The notes under the pieces are model-generated. The model had not been told where the DNA came from. It ran no database searches and saw nothing but the letters and a program-made list of their open reading frames with translations. Source: Acidobacteriota bacterium (lineage in GTDB: Bacteria > Acidobacteriota > Terriglobia > Acidiferrales > UBA7541). From it: a DNA stretch of 42,894 nucleotides. Shown one piece after another: positions 34,709-42,627 of the stretch (within the stretch, counting starts at the first letter, position 1; each line of letters begins with the position of its first letter). The DNA is taken from assembly GCA_003224175.1 (NCBI GenBank), contig QHYQ01000134.1, positions 1-42,894 of the forward strand. The letters run 5' to 3'. A program made the position numbers and the translations under genes.

Positions 34709-35305
34709 ATGAGAAAGTATCTGCGTTGCTCCTTAACCCTGCCCGTTGCGTTGCTGGCGCTGCAGTTTGCCATCCCGGCATTGGCGCAGCAGGGCACGCT
34801 TGAACTCGACCCGACACGAACCGAAGTGCACTTTGCGCTGAAGACCTCTCTGCACACCGTACATGGCACATTCAAATTGAAAAGCGGCAAGGTGAACTTC
34901 GATCCGTCTACCGGAAAGGCCTCAGGCCTGCTCCTGGTGGATGCCGTCAGCGGCCAAAGCGGAAATAGCGGGCGCGATGCAAAAATGCATCGAGAGACAC
35001 TCGAAAGCCGGGCATATGCAGAGATTAGTTTTGCTCCTCTAGAGATCGAAGGGAGCGTCCCGATGAATGGGGATGCTCGTATCCAAGTGAAAGGCACGTT
35101 TCGTCTTCACGGCCAGGATCACGAGATGACGATTCCGGTCGACGTACGGATTTCGGGTTCGGATCTCGCTCTGGACACGAATTTCTCCATTCCCTACCTC
35201 TCCTGGGGACTGAAGAATCCCAGCACATTCATTCTGCGCGCCAGCGATGCCGTTCAAGTGAGCGTTCATGCCATCGGCGGCTGGACGCATGATCCGGCGA
35301 ACTGA
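34709..35305 (+). CDS. YceI family periplasmic lipid-binding protein
   Basis: The 198-residue protein has a signal peptide (ending ALLALQFAIPALAQ). The mature part is a YceI-type beta barrel: LELDPTRTEVHFALKTSLHT, then VHGTFKLKSGKVNFD, HRETLESRAYAEISF and GTFRLHGQDHEMTIP. YceI proteins bind polyprenoid or other lipids in the periplasm. A TATATT box lies 14 bases before the ATG, and there is no Shine-Dalgarno. The neighbouring flavoprotein of a polyprenoid-reductase-like family makes a joint role in isoprenoid lipid handling conceivable. That is inference. Confidence 0.9.
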   Translation: MRKYLRCSLTLPVALLALQFAIPALAQQGTLELDPTRTEVHFALKTSLHTVHGTFKLKSGKVNFDPSTGKASGLLLVDAVSGQSGNSGRDAKMHRETLESRAYAEISFAPLEIEGSVPMNGDARIQVKGTFRLHGQDHEMTIPVDVRISGSDLALDTNFSIPYLSWGLKNPSTFILRASDAVQVSVHAIGGWTHDPAN

Positions 35306-35346
35306 CGAGGATCACCAAGCCACCATCAAGGAGGGAAGTACCGCCG

Positions 35347-35940
35347 CTACGCGCGCAGCCGAGCAGGTCCGCTGACGCAAGGATTACCGCGTTCGTAAAA
35401 ACGAAATCGCCGGTGAGCCGCGCGTGTAATTCCAATGCGCACGCTCTTGCCGACTGCCTTCGGCGGCCAAGCTGCCGTGCCCAGCCACAACGGCCCTGCG
35501 ACGCAAAGGTCGGCGCCATCATAGCGCTTATCAATTTGTAATGCAGCGGCCAGCCGGCCCGGTCCTCGCGCCACATCGCAAATCCGCACAGCCTTGCGAT
35601 TCCTGCGCTGCATTACCTCGAAGCCTTCTAGCGGCTCGAGGCCACGCACGAGGACGCCACCGCCAACGCCCCGCTCTTCGCTCGTGACGTTCAGGAGCCA
35701 ACAGGAGCCATACGCGAAATACACGTAGGCATGCCCGCGCTTTAGAAATAGCGAGCGGTTGCGGGGCGTCTCGCCGCGAAAGGCGTGTCCGGCCGCGTCT
35801 CCGGGCGGATAGGCTTCCGTCTCCACGATGCGCCCGCTGATGCGGCCCTCGGGAAGATCGTGCACCAGAGTCTTGCCAACCAGAAATCGCGCGAGTTCCA
35901 GCGTTGCTGTGGGAAGCTCACTCCGGCGCAAGCGCCGCAC
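35347..35940 (-). CDS. mpg: DNA-3-methyladenine glycosylase (Mpg/AAG family)
   Basis: Read from GTG 35940, the protein is 197 residues and begins RRLRRSELPTATLELARFLV like other Mpg proteins. A GTG at 35991 would add 17 residues. Landmarks are ISGRIVETEAYPPGDAAGHA with the catalytic Glu, RNRSLFLKRGHAYVYFAYGS, WLLNVTSEERGVGGGVLVRG and GPGRLAAALQI. The enzyme excises alkylated purines in base-excision repair. It diverges from rpiA, with 76 bases between the starts. It is complete. Confidence 0.92.
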   Translation of the reverse strand: MRRLRRSELPTATLELARFLVGKTLVHDLPEGRISGRIVETEAYPPGDAAGHAFRGETPRNRSLFLKRGHAYVYFAYGSCWLLNVTSEERGVGGGVLVRGLEPLEGFEVMQRRNRKAVRICDVARGPGRLAAALQIDKRYDGADLCVAGPLWLGTAAWPPKAVGKSVRIGITRAAHRRFRFYERGNPCVSGPARLRA

Positions 35941-36016
35941 GCGAACGCTTCTCGAGCTGCTTCGGCCGGCCTTTTCGGGTAATCGCCGCACGCCATTCGA
36001 GTATATCCTTGCAATT

Positions 36017-36769
36017 GTGCGATCTTCAGAAACAAGTGAACAGCTCGAAGAAGAAAAACAGGCTGCCGCACGGGCGGCGTTGCGATACGTTCGCAGCAAT
36101 ATGCTCCTTGGCCTGGGCACCGGATCAACGGCGAACTTTTTTCTGAGCTTCCTCGCTGAAGCAGTGCGCCAGGGAGAACTCAAGATAGACGCCGTGTCTT
36201 CTTCTCTGCAGACAGCGGCCCGGGCCAAAGAGCTCGGCATAAGGATTTGTGAACCGCGGCGCGGAGTTCGCGTTGACCTCACGATCGACGGTGCTGACGA
36301 AATCGCTCCGGATCTGAGCTTGATCAAGGGTGCAGGGGGCGCGCTGCTACGCGAGAAAATTCTGGCCCGGGCGTCGCGCCACTTTGTAGTCATCGCGGAC
36401 TCTTCCAAACGTGTTGCTCGCCTTGGCCGGCGCCGCGTCCCCTTAGAAGTCACACCCTTCGCCACTCCATGGGTTATGGACGAGGTGGCGGAACTCGGAG
36501 GCAACCCCGTGTGGCGAATGGACAAGTTGAAACCGGACCGACCCTGCCTTACCGATCAACAAAATTACCTGGTGGATTGCGATTTTGGCCTTATTGCGGA
36601 CCCTCGCGGCTTAGCCACGAGGCTCAAGGAGATTTCCGGCGTCGTCGAACACGGATTATTTCTGGGCCTGGCCCATGCCGCTCTTATTGCCGAAGGCAAG
36701 GAGATTGTCGTACTACGTCCCCTGAAGCCACCTGCGCCCCTCGGTCAAAGCGACTTGGTTCTCGATTAG
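36017..36769 (+). CDS. rpiA: ribose-5-phosphate isomerase A
   Basis: The 250-residue protein begins at GTG 36017 (VRSSETSEQLEEEKQAAARA), with a TATATC box 9 bases upstream. Motifs of RpiA are clear: MLLGLGTGSTANFFL binds the phosphate, DLTIDGADEIAPDLSLIKGA holds catalytic Asp residues, and GGALLREKI and FVVIADSSKRV follow. It interconverts ribose-5-phosphate and ribulose-5-phosphate in the pentose phosphate pathway. The C-terminus is slightly longer than usual. Confidence 0.95.
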   Translation: MRSSETSEQLEEEKQAAARAALRYVRSNMLLGLGTGSTANFFLSFLAEAVRQGELKIDAVSSSLQTAARAKELGIRICEPRRGVRVDLTIDGADEIAPDLSLIKGAGGALLREKILARASRHFVVIADSSKRVARLGRRRVPLEVTPFATPWVMDEVAELGGNPVWRMDKLKPDRPCLTDQQNYLVDCDFGLIADPRGLATRLKEISGVVEHGLFLGLAHAALIAEGKEIVVLRPLKPPAPLGQSDLVLD

Positions 36770-37014
36770 CGGGGCGAGCCTCCACCTCCGCGATTGCTAA
36801 GAAGCGCCTGGTGGTGTAATTTGTCTCCCATGGCACCCTGTAGGTTCAGCACGGCGCATAGCGACTGCCCTGTCGCTATTGTCGGCCAACTTCATTAGGC
36901 GGCAGGCTCGGAACCTAGGGGTCGAATTCCAAACTGCCCGGTTTTGGAAAAGCCCACCGCCAAACCGAATGACGGTGCGCTGGGCTCTATTTTCGTTTTG
37001 AGGAGGTAAGCACA

Positions 37015-37881
37015 ATGGCTGAATATACACACCCGGAAGTCTTGGTATCCACCGAATGGGCTGCCCAGCACCTCAATGACCCGAAAGTTCGCTTGGTGGA
37101 AGTCGATGTTGACACAAGCGCTTACGATCAGGGCCATATTCCCGGCGCCGTAGGCTGGAACTGGCAGACGCAGCTTCAGGATAATATCCGTCGCGATTTG
37201 GTCACCAAATCGGCGCTTGAGCAGTTGCTGGGCCGGTCCGGCATCTCCAATGACACCACGATTCTCCTTTATGGCGACAACAACAATTGGTTCGCGGCTT
37301 ATGCTCTTTGGCAATTGAAGTATTACGGACATAAGGACGCGCGCCTGATCAACGGCGGACGCAAAAAATGGCTCGAGGAGAAACGCCCTTTGACCACTGA
37401 GTCTGCAAAGATAACTCCGGCAACTTACCACGCCGCTGGTCCGGATGAATCGATACGCGCTCGCAAGGAAGATGTATTCGCGATCGTCGAGAACCGCAAT
37501 CGCGGCCACCTGGTCGACGTGAGATCGGTCGACGAATTCACCGGAAAGATCATTGCGCCCCCGGGTATGAGCGAAACTGCGCAGCGCGGCGGCCATATTC
37601 CCACCGCCGCGAATGTGCCCTGGGCACAGGCTGCCAACGAGGACGGCACCTTCAAGACCGCGGACCAACTGCAGCAGCTCTATGGCTCCAAGGGCGTAAA
37701 CGGCAAAGATCAGGTCATTGCCTATTGCCGCATCGGCGAACGCAGCTCGCACACCTGGTTCGTCCTGAAGTATCTACTCGGCTACGATCGCGTGAAAAAT
37801 TACGACGGTTCATGGACCGAATGGGGAAATTTGGTGGGTGCACCCATCGAAAAAGAGAGTGTGGCCGCCACGGCCCGCTGA
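37015..37881 (+). CDS. thiosulfate sulfurtransferase (two-domain rhodanese)
   Basis: The 288-residue protein has two rhodanese domains. The first has an inactive-type loop (LLYGDNNNWFAAYALW). The second has the active Cys238 in YCRIGERSSHTWFVL. The N-terminal signature VEVDVDTSAYDQGHIPGAVG and the inter-domain HLVDVRSVDEFTGKI are typical. It moves sulfane sulfur from thiosulfate to cyanide or other thiophiles in the cytoplasm. A strong AGGAGG at 37001-37006 precedes the ATG. It is complete. Confidence 0.95.
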   Translation: MAEYTHPEVLVSTEWAAQHLNDPKVRLVEVDVDTSAYDQGHIPGAVGWNWQTQLQDNIRRDLVTKSALEQLLGRSGISNDTTILLYGDNNNWFAAYALWQLKYYGHKDARLINGGRKKWLEEKRPLTTESAKITPATYHAAGPDESIRARKEDVFAIVENRNRGHLVDVRSVDEFTGKIIAPPGMSETAQRGGHIPTAANVPWAQAANEDGTFKTADQLQQLYGSKGVNGKDQVIAYCRIGERSSHTWFVLKYLLGYDRVKNYDGSWTEWGNLVGAPIEKESVAATAR

Positions 37882-37947
37882 GCACTCCCCGCCGGCGCTT
37901 CTGGCACATCCTTCTTTGGCGCGGTACTCTAGCGCCGAAGGAGGATC

Positions 37948-38538
37948 ATGCTGCTACCAATCGTTCATGCCGGAGAGCCGGTTCTCCGTCAGCAAGCGCG
38001 TGCTCTTTCTCCGCGGGAAATCAGGAGCAAAGAGATACAGAAGTTGATTGAGCACATGCGCGAGACCATGCGCGGAGCGCCCGGCGTGGGCTTGGCAGCC
38101 CCGCAGATTGGCTTGTCTCTCCAGATGACCGTAATCGAAGACCGCAAGGAATACCACAAGGAAGTTTCAGCTGAGCAGTTGGCCCTGCGCGAGAGGCGGG
38201 CGGGCCCTTTTCACGTCGTCATCAATCCGCGAATCCGGAGCGCGGAGGACGATCAAGTGATTGAATTCTTCGAGGGCTGTCTCAGCTTGCCGGGATTTTT
38301 TGCACTGGTTCCTCGTTCCCGCAGCGTACGGGTAGAGTGTCTTGACCACCGTGGCCATTCTAAGACCATCGACGCTTCCGGCTGGTACGCACGAATTCTC
38401 CAGCATGAAATCGACCATCTCCGCGGCAATCTGTATATTGACCGCATGCACAGCCGCTCCTTCAGCTCCAGGGAAAATTGGGAGAAGTTTTGGAAGGGCA
38501 AGCCTATCGGCGAAGTTCGCTCCGAACTGGGCTGCTAG
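37948..38538 (+). CDS. def: peptide deformylase
   Basis: The 196-residue protein contains all three PDF motifs: GVGLAAPQIG (46-55), EGCLSLPG (109-116, metal ligand Cys111) and QHEIDHL (152-158, ligands His153 and His157). It removes the formyl group from nascent proteins. Its insertion between motifs 1 and 2 (DRKEYHKEVSAEQLALRERR) is longer than in the E. coli enzyme. An AAGGAGG site lies before the ATG. It is downstream of the sulfurtransferase on the same strand. Confidence 0.95.
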   Translation: MLLPIVHAGEPVLRQQARALSPREIRSKEIQKLIEHMRETMRGAPGVGLAAPQIGLSLQMTVIEDRKEYHKEVSAEQLALRERRAGPFHVVINPRIRSAEDDQVIEFFEGCLSLPGFFALVPRSRSVRVECLDHRGHSKTIDASGWYARILQHEIDHLRGNLYIDRMHSRSFSSRENWEKFWKGKPIGEVRSELGC

Positions 38539-38553
38539 CAAGTCTCGCCGGGC

Positions 38554-38940
38554 TCATTTGGGTTCATCCGGCTGCCACGGATCCATCCAGAAATCGAGCG
38601 ATAGCCACAAGCTGTAGGCCGGCCGCATCAGCAAGAGTGTTAGGGAAATGGCCAGGCAGGCCCAAAATGCGAATGCGAGGTTTTCTGAGAAGCTGCCCGC
38701 ACCCGGAAGTGCCAAAGATGCGACATATACACCCAGTACGATGAAGGCCGTGAGGATGTACGTGATGATCATGCCTCCAAGGTAGTAGCCTGATTCGCGG
38801 AAGTAGGAAAGCCCGCAATGAGGACATCTCGGCAGCACGCGATTCGGCCAGCCCCGAAAGACCCGACCCTGACGGCAATTGGGACACCGGCAGTGCAGCG
38901 CGTTAAGCAGAAGCTTGTAAAAGTTCGGCCCTCCCCTCAT
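38554..38940 (-). CDS. DUF983 family membrane protein
   Basis: The 128-residue protein from ATG 38940 has two zinc-ribbon-like Cys pairs, CRCPNCRQGRVFRG and CPHCGLSYFRESGYYLGG. Two membrane helices follow (MIITYILTAFIVLGVYVASL and FAFWACLAISLTLLLM). This is the DUF983 layout; its function is unknown, though it often sits near respiratory or envelope genes. A TATAAT box ends 6 bases before the ATG, so the message should be leaderless. An upstream in-frame start (38985) would overlap the chimeric ORF and put the promoter inside the gene. Confidence 0.85.
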   Translation of the reverse strand: MRGGPNFYKLLLNALHCRCPNCRQGRVFRGWPNRVLPRCPHCGLSYFRESGYYLGGMIITYILTAFIVLGVYVASLALPGAGSFSENLAFAFWACLAISLTLLLMRPAYSLWLSLDFWMDPWQPDEPK

Positions 38941-38946
38941 GGGGTC

Positions 38947-38952
38947 ATTATA
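38947..38952 (-). promoter_or_regulatory. -10 box TATAAT giving a leaderless transcript for DUF983
   Basis: TATAAT on the minus strand is followed by 6 bases and the ATG at 38940. This is the same spacing as at 33098-33093. No -35 consensus is seen 16-18 bases upstream. Confidence 0.55.
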
Positions 38953-38981
38953 TCGGTTGTGAGAAGATTTACGGCGCGCCT

Positions 38982-39206
38982 TCAAAACTTCTTGCGGATT
39001 GTGGCTTCGATGGCGAAGCTGCCGTATTCGTCACGCGTCAACGAGAGTGATAGTCGCCCTCCATCTGCCTCCGGCCGAGATGCCAGGTCGATAGCCGTAA
39101 CGTTTTCACCCTCGTAATTAACGCTCGGGACGGTTTGGCCGCGAGCCACGATTGTAGCCAAGATCAGGAAGATCACCGGAATGGCCAGAGAGGTAATAGT
39201 GGCCAA
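38982..39206 (-). pseudogene. chimeric short ORF: start of a POTRA outer-membrane protein joined to a beta-signal-like end
   Basis: The 74-residue frame starts with a hydrophobic, signal-like segment (SLAIPVIFLILATIVARG) and then QTVPSVNYEGENVTAIDLAS, like the first POTRA strand of BamA/TamA-type proteins. After RPEADGG it reads RLSLSLTRDEYGSFAIEATI and ends RKKF, an alternating pattern with terminal Phe as at the C-termini of TamB or outer-membrane barrels. A POTRA start and a barrel/TamB end only 20 residues apart suggest a large in-frame deletion joining two genes of an outer-membrane assembly pair. Family calls for both halves are inference. It overlaps the broken brkB end. Confidence 0.45.
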
Positions 39207-39957
39207 TGTGCCGAACGTAGAAATTCACGCCTGCAGTTCCCCCCACCAGGGTCACCGTCGCAAACACGGTGCCCGGGGTGATCCACCGCCATCGCCGCCG
39301 TTTATTTGGATGGACGTTGTCAATGATCGACACCCCGGCCTGCAGCAGCGTCAACAGGAAACACCATCGGAAAATCTCCCAGACGATGCGAACGGCCTGG
39401 CCAAAGTACAGCCGTGAGGAGAGAAAAACGCCCATACGATGGCCCACGGTCAGCAACCCGAAAGAGGCGAAGAAAAATGCCGAAGACACGACCAGGATAC
39501 CGATGGCGATCAGTCTTTTCTTCCAGAACCCGCGGGTCTCAGGAACGTTATAGATGCGGCTGAGGCTTTCCATCAGGGCGACCAGACCGGAGGAAGAAGC
39601 CCACACCGTAGCTATGAATCCTATGGAGAGAAAGGTCTTGTTCTTGTGGGCTAGATTCAATAGCGTCTGCAGTGCCAGGTCGCGCGCGTCTGACGGGAAA
39701 TGTCGAATGATCTCGTCGGTGACGTTGGTCCATAGATTTGTGTAAGGAAGGAATCCCGCCAGGGCTCCCAGTACTACAAAAAAGGGGAAGAGCGCGAGGA
39801 CAAAAAAATAGGCCGTTTGCGCAGCGAGATCGATTAAATCGTCCTTCGGAATTTTAGCCCAGATTTCGCGCAGAACTGCAAAGACCCCGTGTCTCTGCTG
39901 GCGGGCGATTATCGTGCCAGTCGGGTAAGATGCATGTGCGACGTTAGGTACCGACAC
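39118..39957 (-). CDS. YihY/BrkB family membrane protein with replaced C-terminus
   Basis: The frame gives 279 residues. Residues ~30-250 match YihY/BrkB: LAAQTAYFFVLALFPFFVVL, then TVWASSSGLVALMESLSRIY, RLIAIGILVVSSAFFFASFG, PGTVFATVTLVGGTAGVNFYV and RHIGHYY. In intact members one more membrane helix with a GAELNA-like end follows. Here the last ~24 residues (LSGHSGDLPDLGYNRGSRPN...) are hydrophilic and read out of frame across the signal segment of the neighbouring chimeric ORF. The last helix is lost, by a frameshift or by the same deletion that shaped that ORF. The native protein is a polytopic membrane protein of unclear function, once called RNase BN. The start at 39957 lies in a poorly conserved region and is uncertain. 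Confidence 0.75.
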   Translation of the reverse strand: MSVPNVAHASYPTGTIIARQQRHGVFAVLREIWAKIPKDDLIDLAAQTAYFFVLALFPFFVVLGALAGFLPYTNLWTNVTDEIIRHFPSDARDLALQTLLNLAHKNKTFLSIGFIATVWASSSGLVALMESLSRIYNVPETRGFWKKRLIAIGILVVSSAFFFASFGLLTVGHRMGVFLSSRLYFGQAVRIVWEIFRWCFLLTLLQAGVSIIDNVHPNKRRRWRWITPGTVFATVTLVGGTAGVNFYVRHIGHYYLSGHSGDLPDLGYNRGSRPNRPER

Positions 39958-40298
39958 TTTCCTCTTTCGCCTGATCTCATTAAATTACGAAGGATCCGGG
40001 CCCGCGCGCATCAGGCTATTGCCTTAACTAACTGATGGGGATTACTTATGATTTCGCCTTTCGCGGGAACGTATGCGATCGTGTGATGCGATCCACGCCC
40101 CCGCTCGATTGCCCTCCCGTCAGCACTCATCGGGTTGTTCAGTCAAACAGTTGAAAGGTGGGCGAATAGGCGTATGATTTCTGCAACGTTCGGTGAATGC
40201 AATGACCCAGGTTCGGGATGCAGGGCCCAAATCGCTGAACGTGTAGGCGCGGATGGTTCGTCTCTCCTCCGGGAGAGCGGATTAAAAGGAGGCTCCAA
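39958..40298. other. intergenic region between divergent brkB and NHL genes
   Basis: The 341 bases contain no credible gene. The right half holds a good promoter (40151-40178), a small hairpin (CTCTCC/GGAGAG, 40262-40277) and the ribosome-binding site of the first NHL gene. I see nothing in the left half (39958-40140). Confidence 0.6.
40151..40178 (+). promoter_or_regulatory. sigma-70-type promoter for the NHL gene pair
   Basis: TTGAAA (40151-40156), a 16-base spacer and TATGAT (40173-40178) are each one base from the consensus hexamers. Transcription would start near 40185. The ~115-base leader includes a hairpin (40262-40277) next to AAGGAGG (40286-40292). Confidence 0.55.
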
Positions 40299-41348
40299 AT
40301 GAAGTGTGGATTCGGATTGGGCGTGCTTCTCTTGCTTTTGACCGGGATGGCCCAGGCGCAACAGAACGTGCCGCCCCAGGCGAAGGCCTTCGCGACTGCG
40401 CCTGATATTCCGTATGACTCTGCGCCGAATTTTCTAAAACTGCCCGCGGGCCTGTATCTCGGCGAAGCCGTCGCGGTGGCTACGAATTCCAAAGGGCACG
40501 TATTTGCCTATACACGCAGCGGCGAGGCCTCGCGGTTGTTTGAATTCGATCAGAACGGAATGTTTATCCGTGAGGTCGGTCAGGGCTTGTATGGCTTCCA
40601 GATGGCGCACGCGGTGCGTGTCGATTCGCAAGACAACATCTGGGCGGTGGACGAAGGGACAGACATGGTAATCAAGTTCAATCCGCAGGGGCGAGTGATC
40701 ATGCTACTCGGCCGCAGGCCGGAATCGCACGGCTTCGCGCCCACGACGCCCCCCGATCGGGCCGCCGCGGCCAAACCGTACACGTTTGGCCGTCCCACGG
40801 ATATTGCTTGGGACGCGGCGGGAAACATTTTTATCTCCGACGGATACACGAATTCGCGTGTAGTGAAATACGACAAGAACGGCAAATTCATCAAGGATGT
40901 CGGTTCCTTCGGAACGGCACCGGGCCAGTTCAATACCCCGCACAGTATCGCCACCGATGCTCAGGGCAACGTGTATGTCGCGGACCGCGGAAACCGGCGC
41001 ATTCAAGTTTTCGGTAATGATTTGAACTATAAAACGAGCTACGACAACGTCGGCGCGCCGTGGGCGGTCTGCATCACTCCCGGACCGCACCAGTATCTCT
41101 ACAGTTCCAACTCCTACCCCGACAATAACAATTCGAACGCATTTAACGTCACAGGTGAAGTCTACAAGATGGAGCTGGACGGGACCGTCTTGGGCAAGTT
41201 CGGCAAAGCGGGCAAACAACTAAAGGAATTTAGCACCATCCATGCCATGGATTGCCGAAACGAAAACGAGCTCGTGGTCGGCGAGATCACCAGTTGGCGC
41301 ATTCAGAAAATTACCCTGCATCCGCAGGTTCAGACTTCCTCCCGGTGA
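40299..41348 (+). CDS. exported NHL-repeat beta-propeller protein (amidating-lyase-like)
   Basis: The 349-residue protein has a signal peptide (MKCGFGLGVLLLLLTGMAQA) and then an NHL six-bladed propeller. Repeats are visible as VRVDSQDNIWAVDEGTDMVI, then DIAWDAAGNIFISDGYTNSR and SIATDAQGNVYVADRGNRRI. The family is often named peptidyl-alpha-hydroxyglycine alpha-amidating lyase-like; whether these have lyase activity is unknown. AAGGAGG at 40286-40292 gives a strong start. A close paralogue follows 50 bases downstream. Confidence 0.85.
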   Translation: MKCGFGLGVLLLLLTGMAQAQQNVPPQAKAFATAPDIPYDSAPNFLKLPAGLYLGEAVAVATNSKGHVFAYTRSGEASRLFEFDQNGMFIREVGQGLYGFQMAHAVRVDSQDNIWAVDEGTDMVIKFNPQGRVIMLLGRRPESHGFAPTTPPDRAAAAKPYTFGRPTDIAWDAAGNIFISDGYTNSRVVKYDKNGKFIKDVGSFGTAPGQFNTPHSIATDAQGNVYVADRGNRRIQVFGNDLNYKTSYDNVGAPWAVCITPGPHQYLYSSNSYPDNNNSNAFNVTGEVYKMELDGTVLGKFGKAGKQLKEFSTIHAMDCRNENELVVGEITSWRIQKITLHPQVQTSSR

Positions 41349-41398
41349 GGCCTGCTGACATGACAAACAAAGTGAGATCGTTCGTTTTGGAGGCTTCC

Positions 41399-42514
41399 AT
41401 GAGGCGCTGTTTACGGCTTGTTTTGGTGGTCGGAACGTTGCTCTTCGCTAGCCCTCTCTTCGCGCAGTCAGTTCCCGAAATCCCCTACGACTCCGCACCC
41501 AACCTCCTGAAGTTGCCCGAAAGTCTGTACTTAGGCGAGGCCGTTGGGGTGGCCACCAACTCCAAGGGACATATTTTCGTTTACACCCGGACTGGCTCGG
41601 TCAACGCGACCCTAGGAACCAACCGGGTATTTGTGCGTGCGGCGGCGCGTCTCTTTGAGTTCGATCAAACCGGGAAGTATGTCCGTGAGATCGGCCAAGG
41701 TCTGTATGGGTTTGTTTTTGCTCATACGGTGCGCGTCGATCCGCAAGACAACATCTGGGTTGTGGATGAAGGCTCGAACATGGTCATCAAGTTCGATCCT
41801 GAGGGCCGCGTAATCATGACCATGGGCAGGAAGCCGGAGGCAATTAACATCCCGGCAGCGCCTGCGCCTGGAGCGGCGGCCGGGGGCGGTCCTGGCGGCG
41901 AAGGCGGAGCCCGACCCGCGAACAATGGCGCCGGTGTCCCAGGTGACAACTTCAATCGCCCGACCGATGTGGCCTGGGATTCAGCCGGTAATATTTTTGT
42001 GTCGGATGGATATGGGAACTCGCGAGTAGCGAAATTCGATAAGAGCGGCAGGTTCATCAAGTCCTGGGGAACGAGAGGAACCGCGCCGGGACAGTTCAAT
42101 ACGCCACATTCGATCGCGGTGGACGCGCAAGGTAACGTTTACGTGGGCGATCGGGGTAACAAGCGGCTTCAAGTGTTCGACAACGATGGTAACCCGAAAG
42201 CTCAATATACAAATGTCGGTGCGCCGTGGGCCGTCTGCATCACACCGGGGCCGCATCAGTATCTTTACAGTTCCAATTCCAATGGCACCGCCGACTTCGA
42301 TAACGGCGAGATTTACAAAATGGAGCTGGACGGGCGCATTGTCGGCAAGTTCGGCACTGCCGGAAAGCAACTGAAAGAATTCGGCTCCGTGCATGAGATC
42401 GATTGCCGCAAAGAAAGTGAAATTTACGTCGGTGAGATCACCAATTGGCGCGTCCAGAAGCTCACCCTGCACCCGGCCAAGGTGGAAACCAGTCGCACCT
42501 CCGCGGCGCGGTAA
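41399..42514 (+). CDS. exported NHL-repeat beta-propeller protein, tandem paralogue
   Basis: The 371-residue protein from ATG 41399 has GGAGG five bases upstream and a signal peptide (LRLVLVVGTLLFASPLFAQ). It matches its upstream neighbour along the whole mature length (IPYDSAPNLLKLPESLYLGE, then GAPWAVCITPGPHQYLYSSN). Two insertions mark it: about 16 residues (SVNATLGTNRVFVRAA) in the first blade, and a Pro/Gly/Ala-rich loop near residues 155-180. In the neighbour the second place holds a short, unrelated loop. The pair arose by tandem duplication and then diverged. It lies just before cstA. Confidence 0.85.
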   Translation: MRRCLRLVLVVGTLLFASPLFAQSVPEIPYDSAPNLLKLPESLYLGEAVGVATNSKGHIFVYTRTGSVNATLGTNRVFVRAAARLFEFDQTGKYVREIGQGLYGFVFAHTVRVDPQDNIWVVDEGSNMVIKFDPEGRVIMTMGRKPEAINIPAAPAPGAAAGGGPGGEGGARPANNGAGVPGDNFNRPTDVAWDSAGNIFVSDGYGNSRVAKFDKSGRFIKSWGTRGTAPGQFNTPHSIAVDAQGNVYVGDRGNKRLQVFDNDGNPKAQYTNVGAPWAVCITPGPHQYLYSSNSNGTADFDNGEIYKMELDGRIVGKFGTAGKQLKEFGSVHEIDCRKESEIYVGEITNWRVQKLTLHPAKVETSRTSAAR

Positions 42515-42627
42515 CAGGCAAGTTGGCGATTTACGATGGGCTCGTAAGTTGTGTTCTTTCAGGAACGATGCCGAGACGTCTTCCCAGACTGGCCGGCGCT
42601 CGGCGCGCTAAAATAGTCTGCGCTTAG

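Noticed and set aside
33895-35097. 400-residue open frame on the minus strand
   Set aside because: It spans the antisense of two real genes (flavoprotein and YceI) and the gap between them, with no recognisable motif.
35347-36525. 392-residue version of the Mpg protein
   Set aside because: The N-terminal ~195 residues are antisense to rpiA; family homology begins at the GTG 35940 region.
36797-37030. 77-residue minus-strand frame in the gap before the sulfurtransferase
   Set aside because: There is no ribosome-binding site or recognisable composition, and it covers the strong AGGAGG site of the sulfurtransferase gene.
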